This document shows, piece after piece, positions 27,252 to 35,789 of a DNA stretch of 64,000 nucleotides. The stretch covers positions 12,858-76,857 of the forward strand of contig CAZREW010000016.1 of the NCBI GenBank assembly GCA_964599375.1, read 5' to 3'. Source of the DNA: JAUWCL01 sp964599375. Its GTDB lineage: Bacteria > Krumholzibacteriota > Krumholzibacteriia > Krumholzibacteriales > Krumholzibacteriaceae. The notes beneath the pieces were generated by a model. It was given only the letters and a program-made list of their open reading frames with translations, did no database searches and had not been told where the DNA came from. The position numbers were made by a program, and so were the translations under genes. Numbering within the stretch: position 1 is the first letter of the stretch; each line of letters starts with the position of its first letter.

Positions 27252-28280
27252 ATGGACGAGAAGCTGGTAACAGACCCGAAGGCCACGCATGAGGAGCTCA
27301 TGTCCGAGTCCACGCTGCGGCCGTCTACCATGGCGGAATTCGTGGGCCAGACAAAGCTGAAGGAGAACCTCGAGGTCTTCATCGAGGCGGCGGTAAAGCG
27401 CGGAGAGCAGCTCGACCACGTCCTCCTGTACGGTCCTCCGGGGCTGGGGAAGACGACGCTGGCCCATATAATAGCCTCTGAGCTCGGCGTCCATATCAGG
27501 AGCACGTCCGGTCCAGTCTTCCAGAGCCCTGCGGATCTTCTCGGGATCCTCACGCAGCTCGAAGCGAGGGATGTCGTATTCATCGACGAGATACACAGGC
27601 TCAGCCGGATCGTCGAGGAACACCTCTATCCGGCGATGGAGGAGTTCAGGTGCGAGCTTATAGTCGACAAGGGCCCGCACGCGAGGCATTACTCGCTCCA
27701 GATAGAGCCATTCACCCTCGTTGGCGCAACGACCAGGGCAGGGATGATCACTCCGCCGATGAGAAGCAGGTTCGGGGTTGTGGCCAGGCTCGATTTCTAC
27801 TCTCCAGGCGACCTCTTCAGCATCGTCAAGCGGTCGTCGGGCCTTCTGGGAGCCGCGATCGACGATGAAGGGGCGGCGGAGATAGCGGGCAGGTCGAGGG
27901 GGACCCCCAGGATAGCGAACAGGCTGCTTCGCCGGGTGCGGGACTTCGCGCAGATAAAAGGCGACGGGACGATAGATCTCGAGATGGCGAGATACGCGCT
28001 CGAGATGCTCGAGGTCGATGAGCGGGGACTCAACGAGATGGACAGGCGGATCCTCTCCGCCGTCATAGACAAGTTCTCCGGCGGGCCGGTGGGAATAGGT
28101 TCGCTCGCTGTGGCGGTCTCCGAGGAGAGCGACACTATCGAGGATGTATACGAGCCTTTCCTCATACAGGAGGGCCTGCTCCAGAGGACCCAGCGGGGGA
28201 GGATCGTCACCGAGGCCGGCTACAGGCATCTCGGCGCCGAGCCGCCCTCGGCCGACGGGAAACAGGGCAGGATCCTCTAG
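27252..28280 (+). CDS. ruvB: Holliday junction branch migration helicase RuvB
   Basis: 342 residues, full length. AAA+ motifs: Walker A GPPGLGKTTL (61-70), Walker B VVFIDEIHRL (Asp112, Glu113), sensor-1 GATTRAGMIT, and the arginine-finger region RSRFGVVARLDFY. The C-terminal winged-helix domain has GGPVGIGSLAVAVSEESDTIEDVYEPFLIQ, broken here only by normal substitutions. It is the ATP-driven hexameric motor loaded by RuvA. ATG 27252 follows GGAAGGATCC. It is followed at 38 bp by queA. Confidence 0.98.
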   Translation: MDEKLVTDPKATHEELMSESTLRPSTMAEFVGQTKLKENLEVFIEAAVKRGEQLDHVLLYGPPGLGKTTLAHIIASELGVHIRSTSGPVFQSPADLLGILTQLEARDVVFIDEIHRLSRIVEEHLYPAMEEFRCELIVDKGPHARHYSLQIEPFTLVGATTRAGMITPPMRSRFGVVARLDFYSPGDLFSIVKRSSGLLGAAIDDEGAAEIAGRSRGTPRIANRLLRRVRDFAQIKGDGTIDLEMARYALEMLEVDERGLNEMDRRILSAVIDKFSGGPVGIGSLAVAVSEESDTIEDVYEPFLIQEGLLQRTQRGRIVTEAGYRHLGAEPPSADGKQGRIL

Positions 28281-28318
28281 GGCCCCGGCGGCCCTTCACC
28301 TCCTCAACGGAAAGCCTT

Positions 28319-29374
28319 ATGAGATTAAGAGATTTCGATTACGAACTCCCCGAGGAACTGATCGCTCAGTATCCCGCCGGGCGCCGCGACGAGAGCAGGA
28401 TGCTCATGCTCGACCGCTCGAGGGATGAGGTGCGCGAGACGAGGTTCGCCAACCTCCCGAGGTATCTCCATGAGGGCGACATCGTGGTCGTGAACGACAC
28501 GAAGGTAATACCGGCACGCCTTCTCGGGCGCAGGGAGACAGGAGCCGAGGTGGAGGTCTTCCTCGTTCGGCGCCTGGGAGAGGGGAAGTGGAGGGCGCTC
28601 TGCCGCCCGTCGAGAAGGCTAAGGGAAGGCGACAGGGTCCTGGTCGGTGAAACGGGTCACGCCCTCAGGATCGTCGAGGAAGTCGGAGGGGGCGAATGGG
28701 TCGTCGCGATGCCTGAAGGCGTCGCCGAGCACGGCTTTATAGAGAGATACGGGCATGTCCCGCTGCCGCCCTACATAAGACGCGGGGACGAGGAGCTCGA
28801 CAAGGGCCGCTATCAGACGGTCTTCGCGAAGGTCGAAGGCTCAGTCGCCGCTCCCACGGCGGGGCTGCATTTCACCGAGGAAGTGCTCGACGGGCTTCGC
28901 CGCAAGGGGATCACGGTCATGCCGCTTACCCTTCATGTCGGCCCGGGCACGTTCAGGCCGCTCGAAGAGGAAGTGGTCGAGGAGAACGTCCTTCCGGCCG
29001 AGCACGTCTCCATCAGGAAGGACTACCTCGAGGAGCTGACGTCCGCCGCAAGGAGCGGCAGGAAGGTGATCGCGGTCGGCACGACGGTCACGCGGGCGCT
29101 CGAAGCGGCCGCCTCTGGAGCGATCGAGGGCGCAGGGACAGTCGAGATCGACGGTGCGGAATACATGACAGGATGGACCGGCCTCTTCATATATCCGGGC
29201 TTCGAGTTCAGGGTCGTCAGCTCACTGCTTACGAACATGCACCTGCCGAGATCGAGCTTGCTCGTCCTTGTGGCGGCTTTCGCCGGCAGGGAGAGGATCC
29301 TGAGCGCCTACCGCTGGGCCGTCGAGCGAAAGTTCCGTTTCTACAGCTACGGGGATGTCATGTTCATACGTTGA
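28319..29374 (+). CDS. queA: S-adenosylmethionine:tRNA ribosyltransferase-isomerase QueA
   Basis: 351 residues. Typical QueA motifs: MRLRDFDYELPEELIAQYP at the start, VVNDTKVIPARLLG, GHVPLPPYIRR, YQTVFAKVEGSVAAPTAGLHFT, LTLHVGPGTFRPL and LLTNMHLPRSSLLVLVAAFAG. It transfers the ribosyl group of SAM to preQ1 in tRNA to make epoxyqueuosine. Its neighbour tgt carries out the preceding base exchange, so the two sequential steps are adjacent. The gap to the TTG start of tgt is 17 bp. Confidence 0.97.
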   Translation: MRLRDFDYELPEELIAQYPAGRRDESRMLMLDRSRDEVRETRFANLPRYLHEGDIVVVNDTKVIPARLLGRRETGAEVEVFLVRRLGEGKWRALCRPSRRLREGDRVLVGETGHALRIVEEVGGGEWVVAMPEGVAEHGFIERYGHVPLPPYIRRGDEELDKGRYQTVFAKVEGSVAAPTAGLHFTEEVLDGLRRKGITVMPLTLHVGPGTFRPLEEEVVEENVLPAEHVSIRKDYLEELTSAARSGRKVIAVGTTVTRALEAAASGAIEGAGTVEIDGAEYMTGWTGLFIYPGFEFRVVSSLLTNMHLPRSSLLVLVAAFAGRERILSAYRWAVERKFRFYSYGDVMFIR

Positions 29375-29391
29375 GAGAGGCAGGAGCCCGG

Positions 29392-30525
29392 TTGAGTTTC
29401 GGATTCAAACTTACAGGTACAGAACGGGGGGGAGCCCGGACCGGCATCCTGACGACCGGTCACGGCGATGTGGAGACGCCGGCCTTCATGCCGGTTGGTA
29501 CACAGGCGACGGTAAAGTCCCTCTCACCCGACGATCTCAGGGCCGCCGGCACGCAGATAATCCTCGCCAACACATACCATCTGCACCTCCGCCCGGGAGA
29601 GGCCCTGATCAAAGAGGCGGGAGGGATACACAGGTTCATGTCATGGCCCGGCCCGATACTCACCGACAGCGGCGGGTACCAGGTGTTCAGCCTCGCCGAC
29701 CTGAGGAAGATATCCTTCGACGGGGTCAGCTTCCGTTCCCATATCGACGGGTCGAGCAGGCATCTGACGCCGGAGAGCGTCATCGATATCCAGCTCGACA
29801 TAGGCTCCGACATAATGATGGTCCTCGACCACTGCGCCGAGTATCCGTGCAGCCGCGAGACGGCGGCGGAGGCGGTCGCGAGGACGACCCAGTGGGCCGA
29901 GCGAAGCCTTGCGCCTTACGGCCCCCGCGTTACGAGGGACGGGTATGAGAGGGTCATCTTCGCCATAGTCCAGGGCTCGGTCTTCGAGGACCTCAGGGAG
30001 CGGTCGGCGCGCGAGCTCACCTCGCTCGATTTCCCGGGGTACGCGATCGGGGGGCTCTCGGTCGGAGAATCGAAGAAGGACCTCTACGGTGTGGCCGCAT
30101 TCACGGCGAAACTGCTGCCGGAGGACAAGCCGCGATATCTTATGGGAGTAGGCTTCCCCGAAGACCTCGTCGAGGCGGTGGCGAGGGGCATAGACATGTT
30201 CGACTGCGTGATGCCGACGCGGAACGCACGCAATGGCACCGTGTTCACCTCGCGTGGCAGGGTGATACTGAAGAACTCCTCGAACAGGGATGATTTCGGC
30301 CCTCTCGACCCCGACTGCGACTGCTACACGTGCAGGAATTACTCGAGGGCCTATCTCAGGCATCTCTTCATGGCGGGAGAGATGCTCGGCCCGCGGCTGG
30401 CGACGGTCCACAGCATCCGTTTTTACTTGCATCTTATGGAAGAGATGAGGCAAGTTATAAAAGAAGACCTTTTCAGCCAGTGGCGGAAGGAATTCTACGA
30501 AAAGTACGGAAAATCAGACGGTTAG
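29392..30525 (+). CDS. tgt: tRNA-guanine transglycosylase
   Basis: 377 residues from TTG 29392, with GGCAGGAGCCC upstream; the frame is open to 29173 inside queA, but that extension is not native. MSFGFKLTGTERGGARTGIL leads into PAFMPVGTQATVKSLSP, LANTYHLHLRPGE, the active-site LTDSGGYQVFSL (Asp92) and DHCAEYP. The Zn site is DCDCYTCRNYSRAYLRHL near the C-terminus. Tgt exchanges guanine 34 of GUN-anticodon tRNAs for preQ1. No preQ1 riboswitch is seen in front of the cluster. Confidence 0.97.
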   Translation: MSFGFKLTGTERGGARTGILTTGHGDVETPAFMPVGTQATVKSLSPDDLRAAGTQIILANTYHLHLRPGEALIKEAGGIHRFMSWPGPILTDSGGYQVFSLADLRKISFDGVSFRSHIDGSSRHLTPESVIDIQLDIGSDIMMVLDHCAEYPCSRETAAEAVARTTQWAERSLAPYGPRVTRDGYERVIFAIVQGSVFEDLRERSARELTSLDFPGYAIGGLSVGESKKDLYGVAAFTAKLLPEDKPRYLMGVGFPEDLVEAVARGIDMFDCVMPTRNARNGTVFTSRGRVILKNSSNRDDFGPLDPDCDCYTCRNYSRAYLRHLFMAGEMLGPRLATVHSIRFYLHLMEEMRQVIKEDLFSQWRKEFYEKYGKSDG

Positions 30526-30576
30526 CAGCCGTCTCGGTTTACGCGCTTACCGGTCACAACTCACACAGGAGGAAAG

Positions 30577-30894
30577 ATGTCGGCATTATTGTTCGCGATG
30601 TCCACAGGCGGCGCAGAGGGTGGAGGCAATCCCCTTACGATGTTCATCCCGATCATCATGGTGTTCATAGTATTCTACCTTCTTCTCATCAGGCCGCAGC
30701 AGAAGAAGCAGAAGGAACACCAGAAACTGCTCTCGGAGCTGGGCAAGGGCGACAAGGTGATCACCAACGGCGGTCTCTACGGGACGATCTCCGACGCCAA
30801 GGATCATGTGGTGGTCCTCAAGATAGCCGAGAACGTGAAGGTCGAGGTCGTAAAGAGCGCGATCGCGACGGTCGTAGAGAAGAGGAAGGAATAG
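30577..30894 (+). CDS. yajC: Preprotein translocase accessory subunit YajC
   Basis: 105 residues. A short N-terminus with GGGNPLT precedes a single TM helix (about 22-40, MFIPIIMVFIVFYLLLI), then the YajC signature RPQQKKQKEHQKLLSELGKGDKVITNGGLYGTI. It associates with the SecDF-YidC complex in the inner membrane. In many bacteria secD and secF follow yajC directly; here def follows after seven bases and no secDF is in the window. ATG 30577 follows ACACAGGAGGAAAG. Confidence 0.94.
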   Translation: MSALLFAMSTGGAEGGGNPLTMFIPIIMVFIVFYLLLIRPQQKKQKEHQKLLSELGKGDKVITNGGLYGTISDAKDHVVVLKIAENVKVEVVKSAIATVVEKRKE

Positions 30895-30901
30895 CCCACC
30901 G

Positions 30902-31417
30902 ATGGAATCGCTAGGTATAAGGATATACGGCGATGAGATACTCCGGGGCAAGAGCGAGGACGTAGAGGTCTTTGACGAGGAGCTCGAAAGGCTGATCGCC
31001 AGGATGGTCGAGACGATGATCGTCGAGGAGGGAGTGGGGCTCGCCGCGCCCCAGGTGGGAGTCTCGCGCCGGATAGCCGTGGTCAACCCCGACCCTTATA
31101 ATCCCGATACCCTTATCACACTCGTCAACCCCAGGATCCTCTCCTGCGGCGATGAGACCGACTGCGTCGAGGAAGGATGCCTGAGCGTGCCCGGCATAAG
31201 GGGAAAGGTCGAAAGGCCGGTCGCTATCGAAGTGGAGTTCCAGGACAGCCGGGGAGTGAAGCACTGCGTGAAGGTAGACGGGCTAGTCTCGAGGATAATC
31301 CAGCACGAGCTCGATCATCTCGACGGTGTTCTGTTCGTCGACAGGCTTTCCTTCGGGAGAAAGACCCTCGTCAAGGGAAAGCTCAGGGACCTCGCACGGC
31401 AGGGAACACGGGAGTGA
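30902..31417 (+). CDS. def: Peptide deformylase
   Basis: 171 residues. The three PDF motifs are complete: GVGLAAPQVG (45-53), EEGCLSVPG with metal ligand Cys93, and QHELDH with His135, Glu136 and His139. It removes the N-formyl group from nascent proteins. The C-terminal basic tail is of normal length. It is paired with fmt, which makes the formyl-Met-tRNA that def later deformylates; the spacing is seven bases. Confidence 0.97.
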   Translation: MESLGIRIYGDEILRGKSEDVEVFDEELERLIARMVETMIVEEGVGLAAPQVGVSRRIAVVNPDPYNPDTLITLVNPRILSCGDETDCVEEGCLSVPGIRGKVERPVAIEVEFQDSRGVKHCVKVDGLVSRIIQHELDHLDGVLFVDRLSFGRKTLVKGKLRDLARQGTRE

Positions 31418-31424
31418 TATCGCG

Positions 31425-32375
31425 ATGCCGCGGGTCGTATTCTTCGGGTCTCCCGATTTCGCCGTACCGTCGCTGAAGGCTCTTTACGGTTCGGCGTACC
31501 GTCCGCAGCTCGTGGTCACGCAGCCCGACCGTCCCGCAGGCAGGGGAAGGAAGAGTACCCCGACGGCGGTGAGGATCGCTGCCGTGGAACTCGGGCTTCC
31601 CGTGATGGTCATGAAGAGTTTCAGGGACGAGGGGGCCTTCGAGAGGCTTGCCGGTATCGATCCGGACCTATTCGTAGTCGCGGCGTTCGGGCTGATCTTC
31701 CCCGGGAGGGCGCTGGGCCTTCCCGCTGTCGACTGCATCAATGTCCACGCCTCGCTCCTTCCGAGGTGGAGGGGGGCCAGCCCGATCAACATGGCCGTAT
31801 CCTCCGGAGACAGGGAGACAGGGATCTCGATCATGAGGATGGTCAGAGCCCTCGACGCCGGCCCGGTATACGCCAGGAGCGCTGTGCCGATCGGGCCGAT
31901 GGAGACCGCCGGCGAACTTTCCGGAAGGCTCGCCGGGATCGGGGGCACGCTGCTCGTCGAGACGCTCGGCAGGATCACCGCAGAGGGGCTGGAGCCGCTG
32001 GAGCAGCCCGAAGAAGGCGTGACGTTCGCGCCGCTGCTCAAGAAGAGCGACGGGCTGATCGACTGGAACAGGGAGGCCGCCGCGGTCCATGATCATATCA
32101 GGGGGATGAACCCGTGGCCGGGGAGCCATACTACCGCGGGGGGACGGCTGATAAAGGTCCACCGTTCGGAGCCCCGCGCGCAGGGGGCGGACGGTGCAAA
32201 GCCGGGGGAGGTCATCAGGGCGTCAGGCGGTATAATAGAGGTAGCCTGCGCCGCCGGGTCCGTCAGGCTGACGATGCTGCAGGCCGAGGGAAGAAAGATC
32301 CTGCCGGCCGGCGAGTTCCTCAGGGGGGGTGGCCTCACAGAAGGGGCTGTCCTCGGAGGTGAGAGAGATGAGTGA
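31425..32375 (+). CDS. fmt: Methionyl-tRNA formyltransferase
   Basis: 316 residues from ATG 31425; the frame is open into def, but MPRVVFFGSPDFAVPSL is the usual start. Catalytic and folate-binding motifs: VVTQPDRPAGRGRK, VVAAFGLIFP, and CINVHASLLPRWRGASPI with Asn106 and His108. The C-terminal domain that recognises tRNA is present (FAPLLKKSDGLIDW, IRGMNPWPG). It uses 10-formyl-THF to formylate Met-tRNA-fMet. The stop overlaps the ATG of the PASTA gene by eight bases. Confidence 0.97.
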   Translation: MPRVVFFGSPDFAVPSLKALYGSAYRPQLVVTQPDRPAGRGRKSTPTAVRIAAVELGLPVMVMKSFRDEGAFERLAGIDPDLFVVAAFGLIFPGRALGLPAVDCINVHASLLPRWRGASPINMAVSSGDRETGISIMRMVRALDAGPVYARSAVPIGPMETAGELSGRLAGIGGTLLVETLGRITAEGLEPLEQPEEGVTFAPLLKKSDGLIDWNREAAAVHDHIRGMNPWPGSHTTAGGRLIKVHRSEPRAQGADGAKPGEVIRASGGIIEVACAAGSVRLTMLQAEGRKILPAGEFLRGGGLTEGAVLGGERDE

Positions 32376-33111
32376 GGGGAAAAAGGGATACCATCCGTTT
32401 CTGATATACACGGTGGCCATAGCAGGGATCTTCATCCTCGGCATGGCGGTTTTCAATCTCGTCATACTTCCGGTCCTCACGGGCCGGGGAGACATCGTTA
32501 TCGTGCCGGAGCTCGAGGGCATCCCTCTGGAAGCCGCCGAGGAGGCTTGCAGGGAGAGCGGCCTCAACCTGATGGTCACCGGCGAGCGTTTCTCGGACAG
32601 CTCTCCGGCCGGTTACGTCCTCGAGCAGGATCCGTCGCCGGGCGAGGGGCTCAAGGGCAGAAGGACGGTCAAGGTGGTCACGAGCTCGGGAATGCAGATG
32701 GAAGAGGTCCCGGACCTTGAGGGGAGGTCGCTCAGGGAGGCCGAGCTGGACCTCGAGGGGGCACGCCTGAGGCGGGGAAGCATCGCGCGGGTGTTCACTG
32801 CTGACGAGGGGCCGAACAGGATCGCCGCGTCGAGTCCTCAGGGAGGATCGCTGGCGCCGGCGGGTTCTCAAGTCGACCTGCTGCTCTACATGACCGGTGA
32901 GCCTTCAGTCTTTCTCATGCCGGATCTTACCGGCAAGGACCTTCTCTTTGTCAGGGAGCGTCTCGAGAGGGGCGGATTCCACGTAACGCGTGTTGTAAGC
33001 AGGCGGGACGGCAGCCGATTTCCCGGGACGATACTGTCTCAGAACCCGCCGGCCGGATACTCGATAAAGGAAGGTGGGACGATTGAGCTCGTCGTTTCTA
33101 CAGTCGATTGA
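32368..33111 (+). CDS. Single-pass membrane protein with three PASTA domains
   Basis: 247 residues from ATG 32368, with GGAGGTGAGAG upstream. A short cytoplasmic N-terminus is followed by one TM helix (about residues 12-34). Three PASTA domains then occupy the periplasm: VPELEGIPLEAAEEACRESG (about 42-108), VPDLEGRSLREAELDLEG (about 109-178) and MPDLTGKDLLFVRERLERGG (about 182-247). Each ends in a VVTSSG/VVS-type strand. PASTA domains bind peptidoglycan fragments on PknB-type kinases and some PBPs. Here there is no kinase or transpeptidase domain. Lone PASTA proteins in this fmt-rpe position occur in related genomes; the role is unproven. Confidence 0.88.
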   Translation: MSEGKKGYHPFLIYTVAIAGIFILGMAVFNLVILPVLTGRGDIVIVPELEGIPLEAAEEACRESGLNLMVTGERFSDSSPAGYVLEQDPSPGEGLKGRRTVKVVTSSGMQMEEVPDLEGRSLREAELDLEGARLRRGSIARVFTADEGPNRIAASSPQGGSLAPAGSQVDLLLYMTGEPSVFLMPDLTGKDLLFVRERLERGGFHVTRVVSRRDGSRFPGTILSQNPPAGYSIKEGGTIELVVSTVD

Positions 33112-33766
33112 AAGAGGCCGGGCTGCGGTCGGGCCGTCGTTGCTCTCAGCTGATTTTACAAGGCTGGCCGAGGAACTGCGGGCTGTCGAGAAGGCGGGCG
33201 CCGATTTTCATCATCTCGACGTGATGGACGGTCATTTCGTGCCGAATATCACTTTCGGGCCGATGGTCGTAAAGGCTATTTCGGGGGTGGCTTCCATTCC
33301 CCTTGTCACTCACCTCATGATCAGCGACCCGGCCAGGTACGCTTCTGAATTCGTAAGGGCGGGCAGCGACGTCGTCTCCTTTCATTACGAGGCGGTCGCG
33401 GATGGCCACCTGGATATCATACGCGCTATACACGGGGAGGGCAGCGCCGCGGGCCTTGCGATAAATCCGGACACGCCGTTCGGCAGCGTCAGTCATCTGC
33501 TCGGCGAAGTCGACCTGCTTCTCATAATGACGGTCTTCCCCGGTTTTGGAGGGCAGAAATTCATAGCAGCTGTGCTGGACAAGATAATGGAAGCCTGTTC
33601 GGCGAGGGACCAAGGGGGGCACTCGTTCCTGATAGAGGTAGACGGAGGGATCACCCCGGATAACGCCGGATCTGTAAGGAAAGCGGGGGGGGAGTGTCTC
33701 GTAGCCGGGACCGCGATCTACAGGAGCGGCGATTACGCCGCCGCCATCAGGGCTATAAGGGGCTGA
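33083..33766 (+). CDS. rpe: Ribulose-phosphate 3-epimerase
   Basis: 227 residues from TTG 33083, with AAGGAAGGTGGGACGA upstream. The frame opens earlier at GTG 33074, which would lie inside the ribosome binding site. TIM-barrel motifs: VGPSLLSADF, HHLDVMDGHFVPNITFGP (metal-binding His and Asp), LVTHLMI, GLAINPDTP, LLIMTVFPGFGGQKF and IEVDGGITPDNA. It interconverts ribulose-5-phosphate and xylulose-5-phosphate. It overlaps the PASTA gene by 29 bp, so translation is probably coupled. Confidence 0.95.
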   Translation: MSSSFLQSIERGRAAVGPSLLSADFTRLAEELRAVEKAGADFHHLDVMDGHFVPNITFGPMVVKAISGVASIPLVTHLMISDPARYASEFVRAGSDVVSFHYEAVADGHLDIIRAIHGEGSAAGLAINPDTPFGSVSHLLGEVDLLLIMTVFPGFGGQKFIAAVLDKIMEACSARDQGGHSFLIEVDGGITPDNAGSVRKAGGECLVAGTAIYRSGDYAAAIRAIRG

Positions 33767-33768
33767 AA

Positions 33769-33804
33769 GGCCCTTTTCCGCTATAAAGGGGCTCTTCCCG
33801 TTTT
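33769..33804 (+). terminator. Weak terminator-like hairpin between rpe and ffh
   Basis: AGGCCCTTTT and AAAGGGGCTCTT form an imperfect stem with one bulged base, followed by CCCGTTTT. It may separate the ruv-rpe part of the run from the ffh-yraN part. Confidence 0.35.
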
Positions 33805-33864
33805 CCCTTGCCAGCCACAGGTAATCGTGTTATTTTATGTCTTTTACGAGCAGGATGTGTCCTT

Positions 33865-35235
33865 TTGTTCCAGGACCTAGGAAATAAGTTCGCGCGCGTC
33901 TTCAAGGAACTACGCGGACACGGGAAGGTACGCGAAAGCCACATCCAGGCAGCGATGAAGGAGGTCCGCCGGGGGCTCCTCGAGGCCGACGTAAACTACA
34001 AGGTAGTAAAAGAGTTCGTAAGCCGGGTCGGCGAGAGGGCAGTCGGGCGCAAGGTGCTCGACAGCCTGACCCCTGACCAGCAGGTCATAAAGATAGTCAA
34101 CGAGGAACTCGTTGTCCTTCTCGGCTCCACACCGGCCGGTTTCGACCTTTCAGGGTCGCCGGCATCGGTGATGGTGTGCGGTCTTCAGGGTGCCGGGAAG
34201 ACGAGTTTCTGCGCGAAGCTCGCCCTCTCTCTCATGAAGAGAGGACGCAAGCCGCTGCTCGTCGCGGCCGATATCTATCGTCCGGCGGCGGTCGAGCAGC
34301 TCAAGGTGCTTGCCGGCGAGATCGGTGCCGCGATATACGCGCCCGGCGACAGATCGCCGGTCGAGGAGATAGTCCGCGGCGCGGCGCTGGAGGCGAGAAA
34401 GACCCTGAAGGACACCCTCATCGTCGATACTGCGGGACGGCTGCACATCGACCGTGAGATGATGGAGGAACTCTCCGCTATAAGAGAGATCCTCGAACCT
34501 GAAGAGATACTCCTTGTCCTCGACAGCATGACCGGCCAGGAGGCCGTCGGTGTTGCGGCGGAGTTCAAGAAAGAGATCGACTTTACCGGTGTCGTCCTCA
34601 CCAAGCTCGACGGTGACTCACGTGGCGGCGCCGCGCTCTCGGTGCGCGCGGTAACGGGCGTACCGATAAAGTTCGCCTGCGTCGGCGAGAAGGCTTCTGA
34701 CCTGGAGGTCTTTTATCCCGACCGCATGGCGGGAAGGATCCTGGGCATGGGGGACGTGCTGTCCCTCGTCGAAAAGGCCCAGGACGCGATCGACGAGAAG
34801 GAGGCCAGGGAGCTCGAGCGCAGGATTCGAAAGGAGTCTTTCACCCTCGAAGACTTCCTCGACCAGCTTCAGCGGCTGAAGAAGATGGGGCCTGTGGACC
34901 AGCTCCTTGGGATGATCCCGGGAATGAAGGTCGACAAAGCCCTGGCATCCGGCATCGGTGAGAACGAGATGAAGAGACTGGAGGCGATCATTCGCTCCAT
35001 GACCCCCGAAGAGCGGCGTTCCCCGCAGCTCATAGGCGGGTCGAGGCGCAAGCGTATCGCGAAAGGTAGCGGGACGAGCATCCAGGACGTCAACAAGCTT
35101 CTGGGCCAGTTTCAACAGATGCGCAAGATGATGAAACGTTTTTCAAAGCTGTCGGGCAGGATGCCCGCGGGATTTGCGGGCAATAAGCCCGCTGGATTGG
35201 CGGGCAAGAAGCCCGCTGGATTTCCCTTCTCATGA
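33865..35235 (+). CDS. ffh: Signal recognition particle GTPase Ffh
   Basis: 456 residues from TTG 33865 (MFQDLGNKFARVFKELRGHGKV), which aligns with the normal Ffh start; the ORF opens earlier at 33808. NG domain: GLQGAGKTSFCAKLA (G1), VDTAGRLHIDREMM (G3), LTKLDGDSRGGAALSV (G4) and CVGEKASDLEVFYPDRMAGRILGMGD. The methionine-rich M domain (about 325-435) contains GMIPGM and the SRP RNA-binding RIAKGSGTSIQDVNKLLGQF. It targets nascent membrane proteins to FtsY. The last 24 residues consist of a repeated PAG(F/L)AG(N/K)K unit encoded by 24 bp direct repeats. Confidence 0.97.
   Translation: MFQDLGNKFARVFKELRGHGKVRESHIQAAMKEVRRGLLEADVNYKVVKEFVSRVGERAVGRKVLDSLTPDQQVIKIVNEELVVLLGSTPAGFDLSGSPASVMVCGLQGAGKTSFCAKLALSLMKRGRKPLLVAADIYRPAAVEQLKVLAGEIGAAIYAPGDRSPVEEIVRGAALEARKTLKDTLIVDTAGRLHIDREMMEELSAIREILEPEEILLVLDSMTGQEAVGVAAEFKKEIDFTGVVLTKLDGDSRGGAALSVRAVTGVPIKFACVGEKASDLEVFYPDRMAGRILGMGDVLSLVEKAQDAIDEKEARELERRIRKESFTLEDFLDQLQRLKKMGPVDQLLGMIPGMKVDKALASGIGENEMKRLEAIIRSMTPEERRSPQLIGGSRRKRIAKGSGTSIQDVNKLLGQFQQMRKMMKRFSKLSGRMPAGFAGNKPAGLAGKKPAGFPFS
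35164..35230 (+). repeat. 24 bp tandem repeat at the 3' end of ffh
   Basis: Two full copies (35164-35187, 35188-35211) and a partial third beginning CCCGCTGGATTTCCC. Each carries GCGGGC and GCCCGC segments that can pair, so the array could also fold as RNA. Confidence 0.8.
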
Positions 35236-35265
35236 TCGAGAGGGATACCTGATACGGAGGTCAAA

Positions 35266-35748
35266 TTGGCAGTCAAGATCAGACTGAAGATGATGGGCTC
35301 GAAGAAGAGGCCTTTCTACCGGCTTGTCGCGGCCGATTCGCGCTCGCCGCGGGACGGACGTTTTCTCGAGACACTGGGCCACTACAATCCCATGGTCGAG
35401 CCGGCCGAGATCGTCATCGACGAGGACAAGGTCTACAAGTGGCTCGGCAACGGCGCGAAGCCTTCGGTAAACGTAGTCAACCTTCTCAAGTCCCAAGGGA
35501 TACTCGAGCGATGGGAGCTGATAAGGACCGGCATGACGATCGCCGAGGTCAACGCGAAGATCGAGGAGAGAAGGGCCAAGCAGCCCAAGGCACAGAAGAA
35601 GGAAAAGACCAGGATCTCGAAGAAGGCGGCCGCAGCAGCCAAGGCGGCTGAAGAAGAAGCCGCCAAGGTGGCCGGGGAAAAGGCCGCGGATGAAGCCTCT
35701 GCCACGGAAGCGCCGGCGGAGGAATCCGGCGAGAAGCAGGAGTCCTGA
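35266..35748 (+). CDS. rpsP: Ribosomal protein bS16 with a long C-terminal extension
   Basis: 160 residues from TTG 35266 (MAVKIRLKMMGSKKRPFYRL), with ACGGAGGTCAAA upstream. Residues 1-80 are standard bS16, with VAADSRSPRDGRFLE and LGHYNPMVEP. Usual length is about 80-95 residues. Here an extra 70 or so run through KIEERRAKQPKAQKKEKTR into an Ala/Glu/Lys-rich tail (KKAAAAAKAAEEEAAKVAG). Extended bS16 tails occur in Bacteroidetes and relatives. The tail should be helical or disordered and surface-exposed on the 30S body. Confidence 0.96.
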   Translation: MAVKIRLKMMGSKKRPFYRLVAADSRSPRDGRFLETLGHYNPMVEPAEIVIDEDKVYKWLGNGAKPSVNVVNLLKSQGILERWELIRTGMTIAEVNAKIEERRAKQPKAQKKEKTRISKKAAAAAKAAEEEAAKVAGEKAADEASATEAPAEESGEKQES

Positions 35749-35789
35749 CGGGCTCTCAGTGCGACTGTCTCCTTCGAAGGTAATGAAAA

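Noticed and set aside
27033..28229. A 398-codon - strand frame antisense to ruvB
   Set aside because: No motifs; RuvB on the + strand is complete with all AAA+ elements.
35164..35230. Possible CRISPR-like array at the end of ffh
   Set aside because: The units are contiguous with no spacers and remain in frame as ffh coding sequence.
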